Counted from the first letter of the stretch, positions 38,622 through 49,103 are shown. The stretch is DNA of 64,000 nt from Achromobacter sp. Root83 (GCF_001428845.1 NZ_LMIU01000026.1:1-64000); one strand, 5' to 3'. The notes: a model not told the origin generated them from the sequence alone. Translations and numbers: made by a program.

Positions 38622-39713
38622 TTAGCTGGCGAGCTTCACGATCCCGTAGCCGCCAACCAACAGCCAGGCGTACAGAATCAGGCCCAAAGCCATCACGCGC
38701 GGACCGGCCTTTCTGATTTGAGCGAAGCGGGTTTCGATACCCAGCGCGGTCATGGCCATGGTCAATGCGAAGACGTCCAGGCGGCGGACGGCCGCAATGG
38801 CGTCGGGCGGGATGATGTTGAGCGAATTGATGATGGCGAGCACCAGGAAGCCGACCGCGAACCAGGGAATGGGCAGCTTGGCGCCTTTTTCCTGGCTGCC
38901 CGCCTGGGCGGCCGCGCTGCGCAGGTACATGCCCAGCACCAGCAGAACCGGGACGAGCAGCGCCACGCGGGTCATCTTGACGATGGTGGCGACTTCCGTG
39001 GTGGCGGGGTCGATATTGCTGGCGGCGCCGACGACCTGGGCCACTTCATGGATGGTGCCGCCGATATAGATACCGAGCGCCTGGGTGTCGAAATTGAGCC
39101 AGCCTGCGTGATAAAGCACGGGGTACAGGAACATGGACAGAGTGCCGAACAGCACCACGGTGGCCACCGCCACCGCGCTCTTGTGGGGGGCGGCGCGCAA
39201 TGTGGGCTCGAATGCCAGCACGGCGGCCGCGCCGCAGATCGCGCTGCCGGCCGCGGTGAGCATGGCGGTGTCGCGGTCCAGGCCCAGCACGCGCTGGCCG
39301 ACCACGGTGCCGATCAGAAGGGTACCCAGCACCACCGCCACGGAGACCGCCAAACCGGGCAGGCCGACAGCAGCGATTTGCTGGATGCTGATATTCAGGC
39401 CATAGAAGGCGACGGCGATGCGCAGCAGGCGCCGCGCCGTGAAATTCACACCCACGCCCCACCCGGTGGGCATGGTGCCCCGGAGGAAATTGCCGTACAG
39501 CATGCCGCAGACGATGCCCACTACCAGCGGCGAAAAGCCCAACTGGCGGATGAAGGGCAGGTCGGCCAGTTGCATCACCGCGCCGGCCATCAGCCCCACG
39601 AACAGCACACCGTTGAGCCTGTCGCGCCAGGGCGTCGCGATGGCGGCCGGCGCCGCGGCGGCGGCGGGGCTGGCGGGGAGGGGGACGGCGGCGGTACTGG
39701 TGGAGGTGCTCAT
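38622..39713 (-). CDS. YeiH/UPF0324-family putative membrane transporter
   Basis: A 363-residue polytopic protein with about ten hydrophobic segments and the family patterns SPLVVGIVCGMLYGN, RRLLRIAVAFYGLNIS, GTLLIGTVVGQRVLGLD, TAAGSAICGAAAVLA and GGTIHEVAQVVGA. The N-terminus is Ala/Pro-rich. Members are proposed sulfate or sulfonate-linked exporters; no experimental role can be assumed here. Start ATG 39713 gives MSTSTSTAAV. It is divergent from a LysR gene that probably controls it, the standard arrangement for this family. Confidence 0.85.
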   Translation of the reverse strand: MSTSTSTAAVPLPASPAAAAAPAAIATPWRDRLNGVLFVGLMAGAVMQLADLPFIRQLGFSPLVVGIVCGMLYGNFLRGTMPTGWGVGVNFTARRLLRIAVAFYGLNISIQQIAAVGLPGLAVSVAVVLGTLLIGTVVGQRVLGLDRDTAMLTAAGSAICGAAAVLAFEPTLRAAPHKSAVAVATVVLFGTLSMFLYPVLYHAGWLNFDTQALGIYIGGTIHEVAQVVGAASNIDPATTEVATIVKMTRVALLVPVLLVLGMYLRSAAAQAGSQEKGAKLPIPWFAVGFLVLAIINSLNIIPPDAIAAVRRLDVFALTMAMTALGIETRFAQIRKAGPRVMALGLILYAWLLVGGYGIVKLAS

Positions 39714-39827
39714 GACTGGCCCTGTGGGCATATCTAAATAACTAGGCGAAATATTAAATCTTCCAAAAATATTTGAAAAATCTTTAATTTAAATATGTAA
39801 TATCGGGAATTCTTATATTTAATCGCC
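39714..39827. promoter_or_regulatory. AT-rich divergent promoter region between the YeiH-type and LysR genes
   Basis: About 114 bases, strikingly AT-rich against a high-GC background, with AAATATTAAATCTT, AAAAATATTTG and TTTAAATATG-type tracts. It must hold both promoters and the LysR binding site; T-N11-A half-sites are too many in such AT-rich DNA to choose one. Confidence 0.5.
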
Positions 39828-40721
39828 ATGACACCGGACCAGTTGCTCACCTTTGCCTGTGTCGCCGATACCGGCAACATCAGCCGTGCGGCGCAGGTGC
39901 TGAATCTGTCTCAGCCCGCCGTTTCTGGCCAGTTGCGCATGCTGCAGGAGTGGTTTGGCGAACCCTTGTACCGCCGCAGCGGGCATGGCATTGCGCTGAC
40001 CCTCGCCGGCGAGCGCCTGGCCGAGCAGGCTCGCCAGCTACGCCAGGTCTACCGCCAGGCTCAGGCGGTGCGCGAATCCTGGCGCGGGCTGGAAACGGGC
40101 GCGCTGCGCCTGGGCGCCAGCACCACCCCCGCCAGTTATCTGCTGCCGCGCCTGGTGGCGGACTTCCGCCATGCTTTCCCGGCGGTGAGCCTGCACTTGT
40201 CCGACGGCAATACGCGCGAAATCGTGGAACGCCTGCCCGCGCTGGACCTGGCGTTCATCGAGGGGGATGTGCCCGCGGGGCTGCCGGCCGATACGGCGGT
40301 GCATGCGTGGCGGCAGGACGAGGTGGTGGCAATCGTGCGCGCGGATCACCCGCTGGCGGGTAAAGAGGCGGTGACGCTGCACGATCTGGCCGCATCCGCG
40401 CTGGTCATGCGCGAACCTGGTTCAGGCGTGCGCCGGCTGGTGGAGCGCGCTTTCTCGGACGCGGGCCTGGCGCCATCGGTCGGCTTGGAACTGGCCGGCG
40501 TCGAGGGCGTGAAGCAGGCCGTGCGGGCGGGGCTGGGGGTGGGCTTTGTGTCCGTCATGTCCATGCGCCACGAGGACGGGGCCTTGGCGGCCTTGCGCCT
40601 GGCGCCCAAGCCGCTGACGCGCACCCTGAGCATCCTGGTGCCGCATGCGGACGCCGCCGCCCGCGCCGCCGAACGCTTCCTGGCCATGTGCCTGGCGGTC
40701 GGGACAGACGACGGCGGCTAG
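39828..40721 (+). CDS. LysR-family transcriptional regulator
   Basis: A 297-residue LTTR: N-terminal winged helix (MTPDQLLTFACVADTGNISR, AAQVLNLSQPAVSGQLRML, GHGIALTLAGERL) then a periplasmic-binding-type effector domain from about residue 90 (GALRLGASTTPASYLLP, GVKQAVRAGLGVGFVS). It lies head to head with the YeiH-type transporter, so that gene is the likely target. Convergent with the M20 gene, 8 bases apart. Confidence 0.93.
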   Translation: MTPDQLLTFACVADTGNISRAAQVLNLSQPAVSGQLRMLQEWFGEPLYRRSGHGIALTLAGERLAEQARQLRQVYRQAQAVRESWRGLETGALRLGASTTPASYLLPRLVADFRHAFPAVSLHLSDGNTREIVERLPALDLAFIEGDVPAGLPADTAVHAWRQDEVVAIVRADHPLAGKEAVTLHDLAASALVMREPGSGVRRLVERAFSDAGLAPSVGLELAGVEGVKQAVRAGLGVGFVSVMSMRHEDGALAALRLAPKPLTRTLSILVPHADAAARAAERFLAMCLAVGTDDGG

Positions 40722-40729
40722 CCGGTTGA

Positions 40730-41926
40730 TCAGGCCTTGGCCAGCCGCTTGAGCGCCAGTTGAACCCAGTAGGTGCCGCCCAGCGGCAGCAATTCGTCGT
40801 TGAAGTCGTAGCTGCCGTTATGCAGCATGCAGGGGCCCAGTCCGTGGCCGCTGTCGCGGTGGTCGCCCGTGCCGTTGCCGATCCAGACGTAACAGCCCGG
40901 CAGTTCCTGCAGCATGAAGGCAAAGTCTTCCGCGCCCATGGTCGGCTGCACGTTGGCGTTGACGTTGGCTTCCCCCACGATGTCGCGCAGCACGTCGGCG
41001 CAGAATTCGGCTTCGCCGGGGTGGTTGATGGTGGGCGGATAGTTGCGCTGGAACTTGAAGTCCACTTCGCAATCCATGGCCGCGCACGTGTGACGGGAGA
41101 TCTCTTCCATACGGCGTTCGATCAGGTCCAGCACATCCAGCGTGAAGGTGCGCACCGTGCCGCGCAGTTCGGCGTGGTTGGGCACGACGTTGTCGGCGCT
41201 GCCGGCGTGGATCTGCGTGATGCTGAGCACGGCCGCATCCAGCGGATTGCGGTTGCGCGTGATGATGGTCTGCAGCGATTGCGCCAGTTGCACCGCCGCC
41301 ATGACCGGGTCGACGCCCAGGTTGGGCATGCCGGCGTGCGTGCCCTTGCCTTTCACGGTGATCGAGAATTCATTGCTGGACGCCATGATGGGGCCGGGCG
41401 TCAGGCCGAACTGGCCGGGCTTCATGCCGGGCCAGTTGTGCATGCCGAACACCGCTTCCATCGGGAAACGCGTGAACAGGCCGTCGTCGATCATGCGCTT
41501 GGCGCCGCCGCCGCCTTCTTCGGCGGGCTGGAAGATCACGTAGACGATGCCGGCGTAATCGCGGTGCTGCGACAGGTATTGCGCCGCGGCCAGCAGCATC
41601 GCGGTGTGGCCGTCATGGCCGCAGGCGTGCATCTTGCCGTCGTTCTTGCTGGCGTGCGCGAAGGTGTTGACCTCTTGCATGGGCAGCGCGTCCATGTCGG
41701 CGCGCAGGCCGACGGCGCGATCGCCCGGCTGGTTGCCGCGGATGATGCCGACGACGCCCGTCCCGCCCAGCCCCCGATGGATCTCGATGCCCCATTCCTC
41801 GAGCTTGGCCGCCACCACGTCGGCGGTGCGGAATTCTTCGAATGCCAGTTCGGGGTGCGCGTGGATGTCCCGGCGGATCTTGGAAATATCGTGATGCCAG
41901 GCGACGATGGGTTCAAGGAGTTTCAT
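40730..41926 (-). CDS. M20-family amidohydrolase, second copy
   Basis: A 398-residue hydrolase similar to the one at 1809: [74 protein letters not shown], and MGAEDFAFMLQELPG near the end. These are the metal ligands and catalytic Glu pair of M20D enzymes. Cytoplasmic, no signal peptide. Divergent from fadD across 76 bases. The substrate is probably an N-acyl amino acid or related amide. Confidence 0.9.
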   Translation of the reverse strand: MKLLEPIVAWHHDISKIRRDIHAHPELAFEEFRTADVVAAKLEEWGIEIHRGLGGTGVVGIIRGNQPGDRAVGLRADMDALPMQEVNTFAHASKNDGKMHACGHDGHTAMLLAAAQYLSQHRDYAGIVYVIFQPAEEGGGGAKRMIDDGLFTRFPMEAVFGMHNWPGMKPGQFGLTPGPIMASSNEFSITVKGKGTHAGMPNLGVDPVMAAVQLAQSLQTIITRNRNPLDAAVLSITQIHAGSADNVVPNHAELRGTVRTFTLDVLDLIERRMEEISRHTCAAMDCEVDFKFQRNYPPTINHPGEAEFCADVLRDIVGEANVNANVQPTMGAEDFAFMLQELPGCYVWIGNGTGDHRDSGHGLGPCMLHNGSYDFNDELLPLGGTYWVQLALKRLAKA

Positions 41927-42002
41927 GGGGAACTCGGGCGGAATATAGGGAACGCAACAAGGGTATCATCAATCAAAAATCTATTTAATGGAGACAAATA
42001 CC

Positions 42003-43697
42003 ATGACGCGTCCGTGGCTTGCACATTACCCGCAAGGCGTTCCGGCGGAGATCTCCACCGAAGGCTATGCCTCGCTGACCGACCTGCTGGACCGGGCCTG
42101 CAAGCAATATGCGCCGCGCATCGCCTGCACGGCGATGGGCAGCGACATCACCTATGCCCAACTCGATGCCCATGGGCGGGCATTCGCGGCCTGGCTGCAA
42201 AGCCTGGGCCTGCCCAAAGGCGCGCGGGTGGCGCTGATGATGCCCAACGTGCCGGCCTATCTGGTCGGCATGCTGGGCACGCTGCGGGCGGGCCTGGTCG
42301 TCGTGAACGTGAATCCGCTGTACACCCCCGAAGAGCTGCAGCGGCAACTGCTGGACAGCGGCGCGTCGGTCATCGTCATCCTGGAGAATTTCGCGCATAC
42401 CTTGCAGCGCGTGGCCGACCGCGGCCAGCTCAAGCATATCGTCGTGACCGGTCCCGGCGATCTGCTCGGCGGCCTGAAGGCGCCGCTGGTCAACCTGGGC
42501 GCCCGCTATATCAAGAAGATCGTTCCGGCATGGCATATCGACGGCGCGCATTCGCTGCCAAAGATACTGCACGAAGGCGCGCACCTGCCGTTCAACCCGC
42601 CATCCCTGTCGATGGATGACGTGGCGGTGCTGCAGTACACGGGCGGCACCACCGGCGTCCCCAAGGGCGCCATGCTGTCGCATCGCAACCTGGTGGCCAA
42701 CGTGCTGCAAACCGAGGCGGTGGCGCAACCGGTCATCCACGACCTGGCGGACCAGCAGCTCACCATCATCAGCGCGCTGCCGCTGTACCACGTGTTCGCC
42801 ATGACGGTGTGCGGCCTGTATGCCCTGCATGCGGGGATGCGCAACGTGCTCATCATCAACCCGCGCGACCAGCCTTCGCTGATCAACGCGTGGCGCAAGG
42901 TGCCCGTCAACGTGTTCCCCGGCGTCAATACGCTGTTCAACGCGCTGGCGCACAACGAGGAATTCGCCCGACTCGATTTTTCCGGCCTGCGGCTGACCCT
43001 CGGCGGCGGGATGGCGGTGCAGCAGCAGGTGGCCGAACGCTGGCTGAAGATCACCGGCCGTCCCTTGATCGAAGGCTACGGACTGTCCGAGACCTCGCCC
43101 GTGGCGACGGTGAATCCCACCAACGCGACGGCGTATTCCGGTTCCATCGGCTTGCCCTTGCCGTCCACGGATGTCGCGATCCTGGACGACGCCGGCCACG
43201 AAGTGCCGCTGGGCGAGCGCGGCGAAGTCGGCATCCGCGGGCCGCAGGTCATGCTGGGCTATTGGCAGAAGCCCGATGAAACGCGGGATTCGATGACCGC
43301 CGACGGGTTTTTCCGCACGGGCGACATCGGCATCATGGACGAGCAAGGCTATACGCGCATCGTGGACCGCAAGAAGGACATGATCGCGGTGTCCGGATTC
43401 AAGGTCTATCCGAACGAGGTCGAGGCCGCCGTGGCGCAGCACCCCGGGGTGCTGGAATGCGCGGCCATCGGCGTGCCGGACGAACACTCCGGCGAAGCGG
43501 TCAAGGTGTTCGTCGTGAAGAAAGACCCGTCGCTGACCGAGGCGCAGGTGCAGGCGTGGTGCAAGGAAAAACTGACGGGCTACAAGCGTCCGCGCTTCGT
43601 GGAGTTCCGCGACGAACTGCCCAAGAGCAACGTGGGCAAGATCCTGCGCCGCGAACTGCGGCCCGATGCGCAGGTGGCCGCGCCCACGCCGCCCTGA
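42003..43697 (+). CDS. fadD: Long-chain fatty acid:CoA ligase
   Basis: A 564-residue ANL-superfamily ligase that activates fatty acids to acyl-CoA via acyl-AMP. The AMP-binding motif YTGGTTGVPKGAMLSHRNL lies near residue 218, YGLSETSPVA near 359, FFRTGDIGIMDEQGY near 437 and the FACS segment RKKDMIAVSGFKVYPNEVE near 458; a C-terminal PKSNVGKILRREL carries the catalytic Lys. GGAG at 41990-41993 places the start at ATG 42003 and not at ATG 41988. Exact chain-length preference is unknown. Confidence 0.9.
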   Translation: MTRPWLAHYPQGVPAEISTEGYASLTDLLDRACKQYAPRIACTAMGSDITYAQLDAHGRAFAAWLQSLGLPKGARVALMMPNVPAYLVGMLGTLRAGLVVVNVNPLYTPEELQRQLLDSGASVIVILENFAHTLQRVADRGQLKHIVVTGPGDLLGGLKAPLVNLGARYIKKIVPAWHIDGAHSLPKILHEGAHLPFNPPSLSMDDVAVLQYTGGTTGVPKGAMLSHRNLVANVLQTEAVAQPVIHDLADQQLTIISALPLYHVFAMTVCGLYALHAGMRNVLIINPRDQPSLINAWRKVPVNVFPGVNTLFNALAHNEEFARLDFSGLRLTLGGGMAVQQQVAERWLKITGRPLIEGYGLSETSPVATVNPTNATAYSGSIGLPLPSTDVAILDDAGHEVPLGERGEVGIRGPQVMLGYWQKPDETRDSMTADGFFRTGDIGIMDEQGYTRIVDRKKDMIAVSGFKVYPNEVEAAVAQHPGVLECAAIGVPDEHSGEAVKVFVVKKDPSLTEAQVQAWCKEKLTGYKRPRFVEFRDELPKSNVGKILRRELRPDAQVAAPTPP

Positions 43698-43719
43698 GAC
43701 GAAACGGCGAAAGGGCGCG

Positions 43720-44595
43720 TCAGCCCTTCTTGTCCAGGTGGGGCGCGATCATCTCGTGCAGCGCGCGTTCGATGGCGGGGTTGCCCGCCACGACGCGCCC
43801 GCCGATCGGCCAGGGGTCTTTCCCGTGCATGTCTGAACAGGCGCCGCCCGCCTCGCGCAGAATCAGGGTGCCGGCGGCAACGTCCCAGGGCGCCAGGCCC
43901 ATTTCCCAATAGCCGTCGTAGCGGCCGCAAGCGGTCCAGGCCAGATCCAGCGCGGCCGCGCCCATGCGGCGCACGCCGCGCGCGCGGTTGATGGCGTCAT
44001 GCAGCATGGGCATGTACTGCGCGGCAAAAGAGAAATCGCGGAAGGGAAACCCCGTGGCCAGCACGGCGTCTTCGATCGTCTGCGTGCGCGAGCAGGTGAT
44101 GCGCCGCCCGTTGAGCCAGGCGCCGATTCCATACACCGCGGTGAACAGTTCTTCGCGGCACGGGTCGTAGACCACGCCGATGACCGGCGTGTCTTCCGTC
44201 AGGGTCTCGTTCGCGGATATCTGCGTACCGGCCTGCGCGATGAGGGCGATGGACACCGCGTAATGGGGGATGTCGTGTAGGAAATTGGTGGTGCCGTCCA
44301 GCGGGTCGATGTACCAGGTGGCAACGCCTTGGACCCTGCCGCCGGTTTCTTCGGCGACGATGCCGAACTTGGGCGTGCGGGTTTTCAGTTCCTGGATGAT
44401 GGCGGCTTCCGCCTCTCGGTCCGCTTGAGACACAAGATCGTTGCGCGCCTTGCGGTCGATCACGAGATCGGCGCGATGGTGCGCGTAGGATTGCAGAATG
44501 GCGGCGCCTGCATGGGCTGCGGTGACGGCCGCGTCGATCGCGGCGCACAGGTCGATGGGCGAGGCCAGCGATTGGGGCTGATCGTAGGTATCCAT
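43720..44595 (-). CDS. Inositol-monophosphatase-family phosphatase (SuhB-like)
   Basis: A 291-residue Mg2+-dependent phosphatase. Metal-binding motifs are visible: IVAEETGG (Glu), IDPLDGTTNFLHDIPHYAVS (Asp pair) and the C-terminal WDVAAGTLILREAGG. The family includes SuhB, inositol monophosphatase, histidinol phosphatase and 3',5'-bisphosphate nucleotidase; the first is closest by eye. ATG 44595 (MDTYDQPQS) is preferred; the longer open frame reaches toward the divergent mnmC promoter. It converges with fadD. Confidence 0.88.
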   Translation of the reverse strand: MDTYDQPQSLASPIDLCAAIDAAVTAAHAGAAILQSYAHHRADLVIDRKARNDLVSQADREAEAAIIQELKTRTPKFGIVAEETGGRVQGVATWYIDPLDGTTNFLHDIPHYAVSIALIAQAGTQISANETLTEDTPVIGVVYDPCREELFTAVYGIGAWLNGRRITCSRTQTIEDAVLATGFPFRDFSFAAQYMPMLHDAINRARGVRRMGAAALDLAWTACGRYDGYWEMGLAPWDVAAGTLILREAGGACSDMHGKDPWPIGGRVVAGNPAIERALHEMIAPHLDKKG

Positions 44596-44735
44596 GAAAC
44601 CAGTGTAAGCCCATGTATGCGTCAAACCCGTGGCAATGGGCCTAATCCGTGGCGCCGCGTGGCGTCCATCCAACGCGAGGCGGCCCAAGGACCGATAATC
44701 CGCGCTTATACCAACTTTGTTTTTTCCTGGACCCC

Positions 44736-46607
44736 ATGTCTGCGACTTACGTTCCCCTGACTCCCGCGGTGGTTGCTCACGATGCGGACGGCAGGCTCTT
44801 CAGCCCTGTATATGGCGACGTCTATCACTCGCCTTCAGGGGGGCTGGGGCAGGCCGAGCACGTGTTTCTGCGAGGTAACGGGCTGCCCGGGCGCTGGCGC
44901 GGACGGGGCTCGTTCACCGTTTGTGAAACGGGGTTTGGCTTGGGGCTTAACTTCCTGGCGCTGTGGAAAGCCTGGCGCGACGATCCGCAACGGCCGGCGG
45001 CCCTGCACGTCGTGTCCCTGGAGGGGCATCCATTCTCGCGCGCGGACCTGGCCGCGCTGCTGACGCGTTATGTGCCCGAGCCGCTGGCGGAACTCGCGGA
45101 GCGTCTTGCCGCGCAGTGGCCCGCGCTGCTGCCGGGCCTGCACCGGCTGGAGTTCGAGAACGGCGCGGTCACCTTGACGCTGGGTTTCGGTGACGCGCAG
45201 GTTCTGGCGCCCCGCCTGAAGGCGCGCGTGGACGCGTTTTTTCTGGACGGTTTTGCGCCCGAGCGCAATCCCCGGATGTGGGACTTGTCCCTGATGCGCG
45301 CCCTTGCCGCATTGGCTGCGCCGGGCGCCACCGTCGCTACCTGGGCATGCACCGGCGCATTGCGCCAGACCTTGCAGGAAGCCGGATTCGATGTGCGGCG
45401 CGCGCCCGGCTACGGGGGCAAATGGCATATGACGGCAGGCGTGGCGGGCGCGGAAGGCCGCAGCGCCGCGCCAGCCCCGCGCGCCGTCCAACGCCACGCG
45501 GTGGTGGTGGGGGCGGGGCTGGCGGGCGCGGGCATTGCGCAGGCGCTGGCGGGCCGCGGCTGGCGCGTCACCGTGCTGGATGCGGGCAGGGCGCATGGCG
45601 CGCCCACGCATGCGGGCCACCTGGCTGCGGCGCTGACGCCCGTCCTGGCGCGCGACGACAATGCTCGCGCGCGCCTGTCGCGGGCGGGCAGCGAGCGGGC
45701 CCTGGCGCGTTGGCAAGGCTTGCCGGGGGGCGCGGCGCCCCGGGTGTGCGGCACGGTTCAGGTGGAGCGCGACGCGGGCCGTTCGGCGGCGCTGGCCGGC
45801 ACCCTGGAGGCCCTGGCCTTTCCGGCGGAATGGGTGCGCCAGGTGGACCGCGACGAAGCCAGTGCATTGGCCGGTCTGCCAGTGGCGCGCGGTGGCGCAT
45901 TCTTTGCGCAGGGCATGCTGGTGCAGCCTGGCCTGCTGATCGAGGCCCTGCTGGCGACCGCCGGCGTGGCGGTGTTGCCGGGCGAGGTGGCGCGCGTCGT
46001 CCCGGCGGGGCAAGGCTGGAGCGCGCGGGACGCCTCCGGCGCCGAACTGGCGCGGGCGGATACCGTGATCCTCGCCAATGCGGCCGGCGCCCGCGGGGTG
46101 TTGTCGGATAGCGGCCTGCTTGGCCCCTTGCCCAGGGTGGCGCAGATGCATGCGCTGGCGGGGGAGGTCACGCTGGTGCCGGCGGCGGCGCTGGGGGGCG
46201 GACCCCGCTGCATCGTGGGCGGCGAAGGCTATCTGCTGCCCGACGTGGGCGCGGGTTGCGTTGTCGGCAGCACCTACGTGCACGACGCGGCCGAAGCGCG
46301 GATCGGGGTTGAAGGCCAGCGCGTCACCCTGGGCAAGGCCGCCGGGCTGCTGAGCGGCCCATTGCCGGACTTCGACGCGCTGGTTCCCGGCAGCCTGCCT
46401 GGCTGGGCGGGATGGCGCGCCGTGCTGCCCGGCCGCCTGCCGGCCGTGGGTGAATTGCCGCATGCGCCGGGACTGTGGCTGGCAGCCGGGTATGCCTCGC
46501 GCGGGCTGTCATGGTCGGCGCTGATGGGCGATCTGATCGCGGCGGACCTTTCGGGCGAACCATCGCCGCTGGAAACCGATCTGGCCCAACTTATTTCACC
46601 GCGATGA
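44736..46607 (+). CDS. mnmC: Bifunctional tRNA modification enzyme MnmC
   Basis: Completes 5-methylaminomethyl-2-thiouridine at the wobble base of some tRNAs. The N-terminal methyltransferase half has [17 protein letters not shown] (SAM site) and [17 protein letters not shown]; the C-terminal FAD oxidase half starts with [16 protein letters not shown] near residue 255 and ends with [16 protein letters not shown]. At 623 residues it is a little shorter than E. coli MnmC (668). ATG 44736 gives [11 protein letters not shown], a usual N-terminus; the frame extends upstream without conservation. Confidence 0.92.
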   Translation: MSATYVPLTPAVVAHDADGRLFSPVYGDVYHSPSGGLGQAEHVFLRGNGLPGRWRGRGSFTVCETGFGLGLNFLALWKAWRDDPQRPAALHVVSLEGHPFSRADLAALLTRYVPEPLAELAERLAAQWPALLPGLHRLEFENGAVTLTLGFGDAQVLAPRLKARVDAFFLDGFAPERNPRMWDLSLMRALAALAAPGATVATWACTGALRQTLQEAGFDVRRAPGYGGKWHMTAGVAGAEGRSAAPAPRAVQRHAVVVGAGLAGAGIAQALAGRGWRVTVLDAGRAHGAPTHAGHLAAALTPVLARDDNARARLSRAGSERALARWQGLPGGAAPRVCGTVQVERDAGRSAALAGTLEALAFPAEWVRQVDRDEASALAGLPVARGGAFFAQGMLVQPGLLIEALLATAGVAVLPGEVARVVPAGQGWSARDASGAELARADTVILANAAGARGVLSDSGLLGPLPRVAQMHALAGEVTLVPAAALGGGPRCIVGGEGYLLPDVGAGCVVGSTYVHDAAEARIGVEGQRVTLGKAAGLLSGPLPDFDALVPGSLPGWAGWRAVLPGRLPAVGELPHAPGLWLAAGYASRGLSWSALMGDLIAADLSGEPSPLETDLAQLISPR

Positions 46608-46877
46608 AAAAAAAATGGGCGCACACCAGAGCACCCAGACCGGGTGGCGTAGAATTGCAGGAAATGCCAGGATTTGGCGCCAATAGGCCGTAATTGGCTT
46701 CAGAGTTGGCGTTTCGGCGACTCGGCGGCGACTACGCAGCCGGGGGCTTGCCGAGGGCTTTATGCCCCTTTTATGGATGAGATTGCCGTCCAAAAGAGGG
46801 ACCGAGTTTATTTCAAAGCCCAAATCCGTCAAAATAGCGTCTTTTGATGGTTTTTGGCTTAAGCCGGGGGATGCTCT

Positions 46878-49103
46878 GTGCCGCCCAAGTTCGACTTTGC
46901 CCATACTACCCAGCTCGATAATATCGAGCTGCTGACGTCCCGCCCCAGTCGCATCGATTTCGACGCGGGCGATGGGTTGCACCTGGTAGTCGAGGCGCAT
47001 GCGCCTGGTGTTTTTCGCCTGCGCTGCGGCGAGGCGAACCACTTCAATGATGACAAGCCCGGCGCGCGTGCGCGCGCCGTGGCCGAGATGCTGCTCGCGC
47101 GCCAAGAGGCCGTGAGCGAGGCCGCCATCGCGCCCCGCGAAGGCGGGGATGGCTGGCGGATCACCCAGGGCGACGTTGCCCTCGAGATCCAGACCGGCCC
47201 CGTGCGCGTGGCGTTATACCGCAACGACGAGCGGGTGTTCGAGTCCGAGGTTTCCACGCATACGCCCGCATTCGGGCACAACGCGCTGGACCAGGCCGAC
47301 GACGCCGTCTGGACGGCGGGCTTCACCCTGCAGGCCGACGAACGCGTCTTCGGCCTGGGCGAAACGCCGGGCGACCTGAACCGCCGCGAGGAATCCGTCG
47401 TGTCGGACGATCCCGAGCATCGCGCCTTGCCGCTGGCATGGAGCCCGCGCGGTTGGGGGGTTTATACCAACACGATGCGCCGAGTCGAACATTCCGTGGG
47501 CGTCGCGCCCGCGGATTCGGCCTATGTGCTGACCGTGGACGACGCCGTCCTCGATCTCTTCCTGTTCGCTGGCGAACCCGCTGAAATCCTGAACCAGTAC
47601 ACCGCGCTGACCGGCCGTGCCGGGCAGCCCGTGTTGTGGGCGATGGGCGCGTGGCTGCAGCAGGCCGCGGGCGAGATGCCGACGCAGACGGTGGCCCTGG
47701 TGGCGCGCATGCGCGAAAACCAGATCCCCGTGGACGCCGTGACGCTGGCGCAGCCGGCGGCTTGGGGTTTCCAGGCCGACAAGACGGTTTTTGAATGGGA
47801 CGCTCAGCGCTTCCCGGACGCCAAGCAGATGCTGGCCCTGTTCCACAAGCACAACGTGCATGTCGCGGCCTCCGGTTTTCCGGGCGTGCTCAAGACCAGC
47901 CCGCTGTTCGAGGAACTGGAAGACCGCGGCTGGCTGCTGGCCAAGGACGACGGTTCCGCCCAGGTGTTCGACGGCAACGCCGCCACGTCCGGGCAGCCGT
48001 ATGGCCTGCTGGACCTGACCTACCGCGACATCTACAACCTGTGGGTGGAACGCCACCGCCAGCTCGTGGAAGACGGCCTGGACGCGCCCGCTTGCGACGC
48101 GCAGATCGCCATCCCCGATGGCGTGACGGCCCGCAATGGTGAAACCGGCCCCGCGCTGCGCACCATGTATCCCTTGCTCGTGCGCCGCGCGCTGTTCGAC
48201 GCGGTCGCCGGCCTGAAGGTGCCGCCGGAAGGCGTGGTGCCCAGTTCCGACCTGTTCCCGGCCGCACAGCGGCTGCCGTGGCAGGTGGGACCTCAGGCTG
48301 AAAACACCTGGGCCGGGCTGCGCCACACCTTGCGCACGTCGCTGTCGATCGGCGCCAGTGGCGTACCGGTGCAGGTGCATGGCATCGGTTCGGCCCTGGG
48401 CGACCGTTCGGGCATGACGTCCGAGCTGTACCTGCGCTGGCTGACCGTGGGCGTGTTTTCGGCCAATTTTTCCTTCCAGGGCGTGGAAGGCCTGATGCCT
48501 TGGGATTTCGGTGACGAGACCCTGGGCCAGGTCCGGACCTGGATGCAGTGGCGCTATCGCCTGGTGCCCTATGTACTGGGCGCCATCGAGGACTCGGCGC
48601 GTACCGGCTTGCCGGTGCAGCGTTCCATGGCCCTGTCGTTCCCGAACGATCCGCACGCCCATGAATGGGACCTGCAATACCTGCTGGGCCCGGCCCTGCT
48701 GGTGGCGCCGGTGACCGAGCCCGGCAATCAGGTGCGCGTGTACCTGCCCAAGGGCGAGGCCTGGTGGGACTTGAACACGGGGCATCGCTACGAAGGCGGC
48801 ACCACCTGGACAATCGACTGCGAACTGGGCCAGTTCCCGGTTTTCGGCCGCGAAGGGCACATGCTCTGTCTGGGGCCCGCCGCGCAGCATACGGGCGAGT
48901 TCAACTCGGCCCGTATCCTGGACGAGGTCTGGATGTTCGGCATGCCTGTGCATAACCCGGTCGTCATGCGCAACAAGATCCGCGTGATGCAGATGCAGGG
49001 TTCGAGCTACATCAAGGGTCTGGAAGGGCTGCGGATTTCGCCGTCCGAAGGACTGGAAGTCAAGCGTCGCGGAGCGGAAGTCCGCATCTCCCGCGCGCGC
49101 TGA
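46878..49103 (+). CDS. GH31-like glycoside hydrolase family protein, possibly inactive
   Basis: A 741-residue cytoplasmic protein with the GH31 layout: N-terminal beta-sandwich, a segment like the galactose-mutarotase-like domain (FGLGETPGDLNRREES), a barrel (VLWAMGAWLQQA, FPDAKQMLALFHKHNVHVA), and a C-terminal beta domain (QYLLGPALLVAPVTEPG). Asp407 in CDAQIAIPDG occupies the expected nucleophile position but without the usual DxxE context. In the acid/base segment QVGPQAENTWAGLRHTL, Pro472 stands where GH31 enzymes have the Asp of WSGD. GTG 46878 follows GGGGGATG. A GH31 origin is likely; catalysis is doubtful. Confidence 0.72.
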   Translation: MPPKFDFAHTTQLDNIELLTSRPSRIDFDAGDGLHLVVEAHAPGVFRLRCGEANHFNDDKPGARARAVAEMLLARQEAVSEAAIAPREGGDGWRITQGDVALEIQTGPVRVALYRNDERVFESEVSTHTPAFGHNALDQADDAVWTAGFTLQADERVFGLGETPGDLNRREESVVSDDPEHRALPLAWSPRGWGVYTNTMRRVEHSVGVAPADSAYVLTVDDAVLDLFLFAGEPAEILNQYTALTGRAGQPVLWAMGAWLQQAAGEMPTQTVALVARMRENQIPVDAVTLAQPAAWGFQADKTVFEWDAQRFPDAKQMLALFHKHNVHVAASGFPGVLKTSPLFEELEDRGWLLAKDDGSAQVFDGNAATSGQPYGLLDLTYRDIYNLWVERHRQLVEDGLDAPACDAQIAIPDGVTARNGETGPALRTMYPLLVRRALFDAVAGLKVPPEGVVPSSDLFPAAQRLPWQVGPQAENTWAGLRHTLRTSLSIGASGVPVQVHGIGSALGDRSGMTSELYLRWLTVGVFSANFSFQGVEGLMPWDFGDETLGQVRTWMQWRYRLVPYVLGAIEDSARTGLPVQRSMALSFPNDPHAHEWDLQYLLGPALLVAPVTEPGNQVRVYLPKGEAWWDLNTGHRYEGGTTWTIDCELGQFPVFGREGHMLCLGPAAQHTGEFNSARILDEVWMFGMPVHNPVVMRNKIRVMQMQGSSYIKGLEGLRISPSEGLEVKRRGAEVRISRAR

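Noticed and set aside
1809..41926. The two M20 amidohydrolases as a recent duplication
   Set aside because: They share family motifs but differ widely between them and lie 38 kb apart in different contexts, so they are ordinary paralogues.
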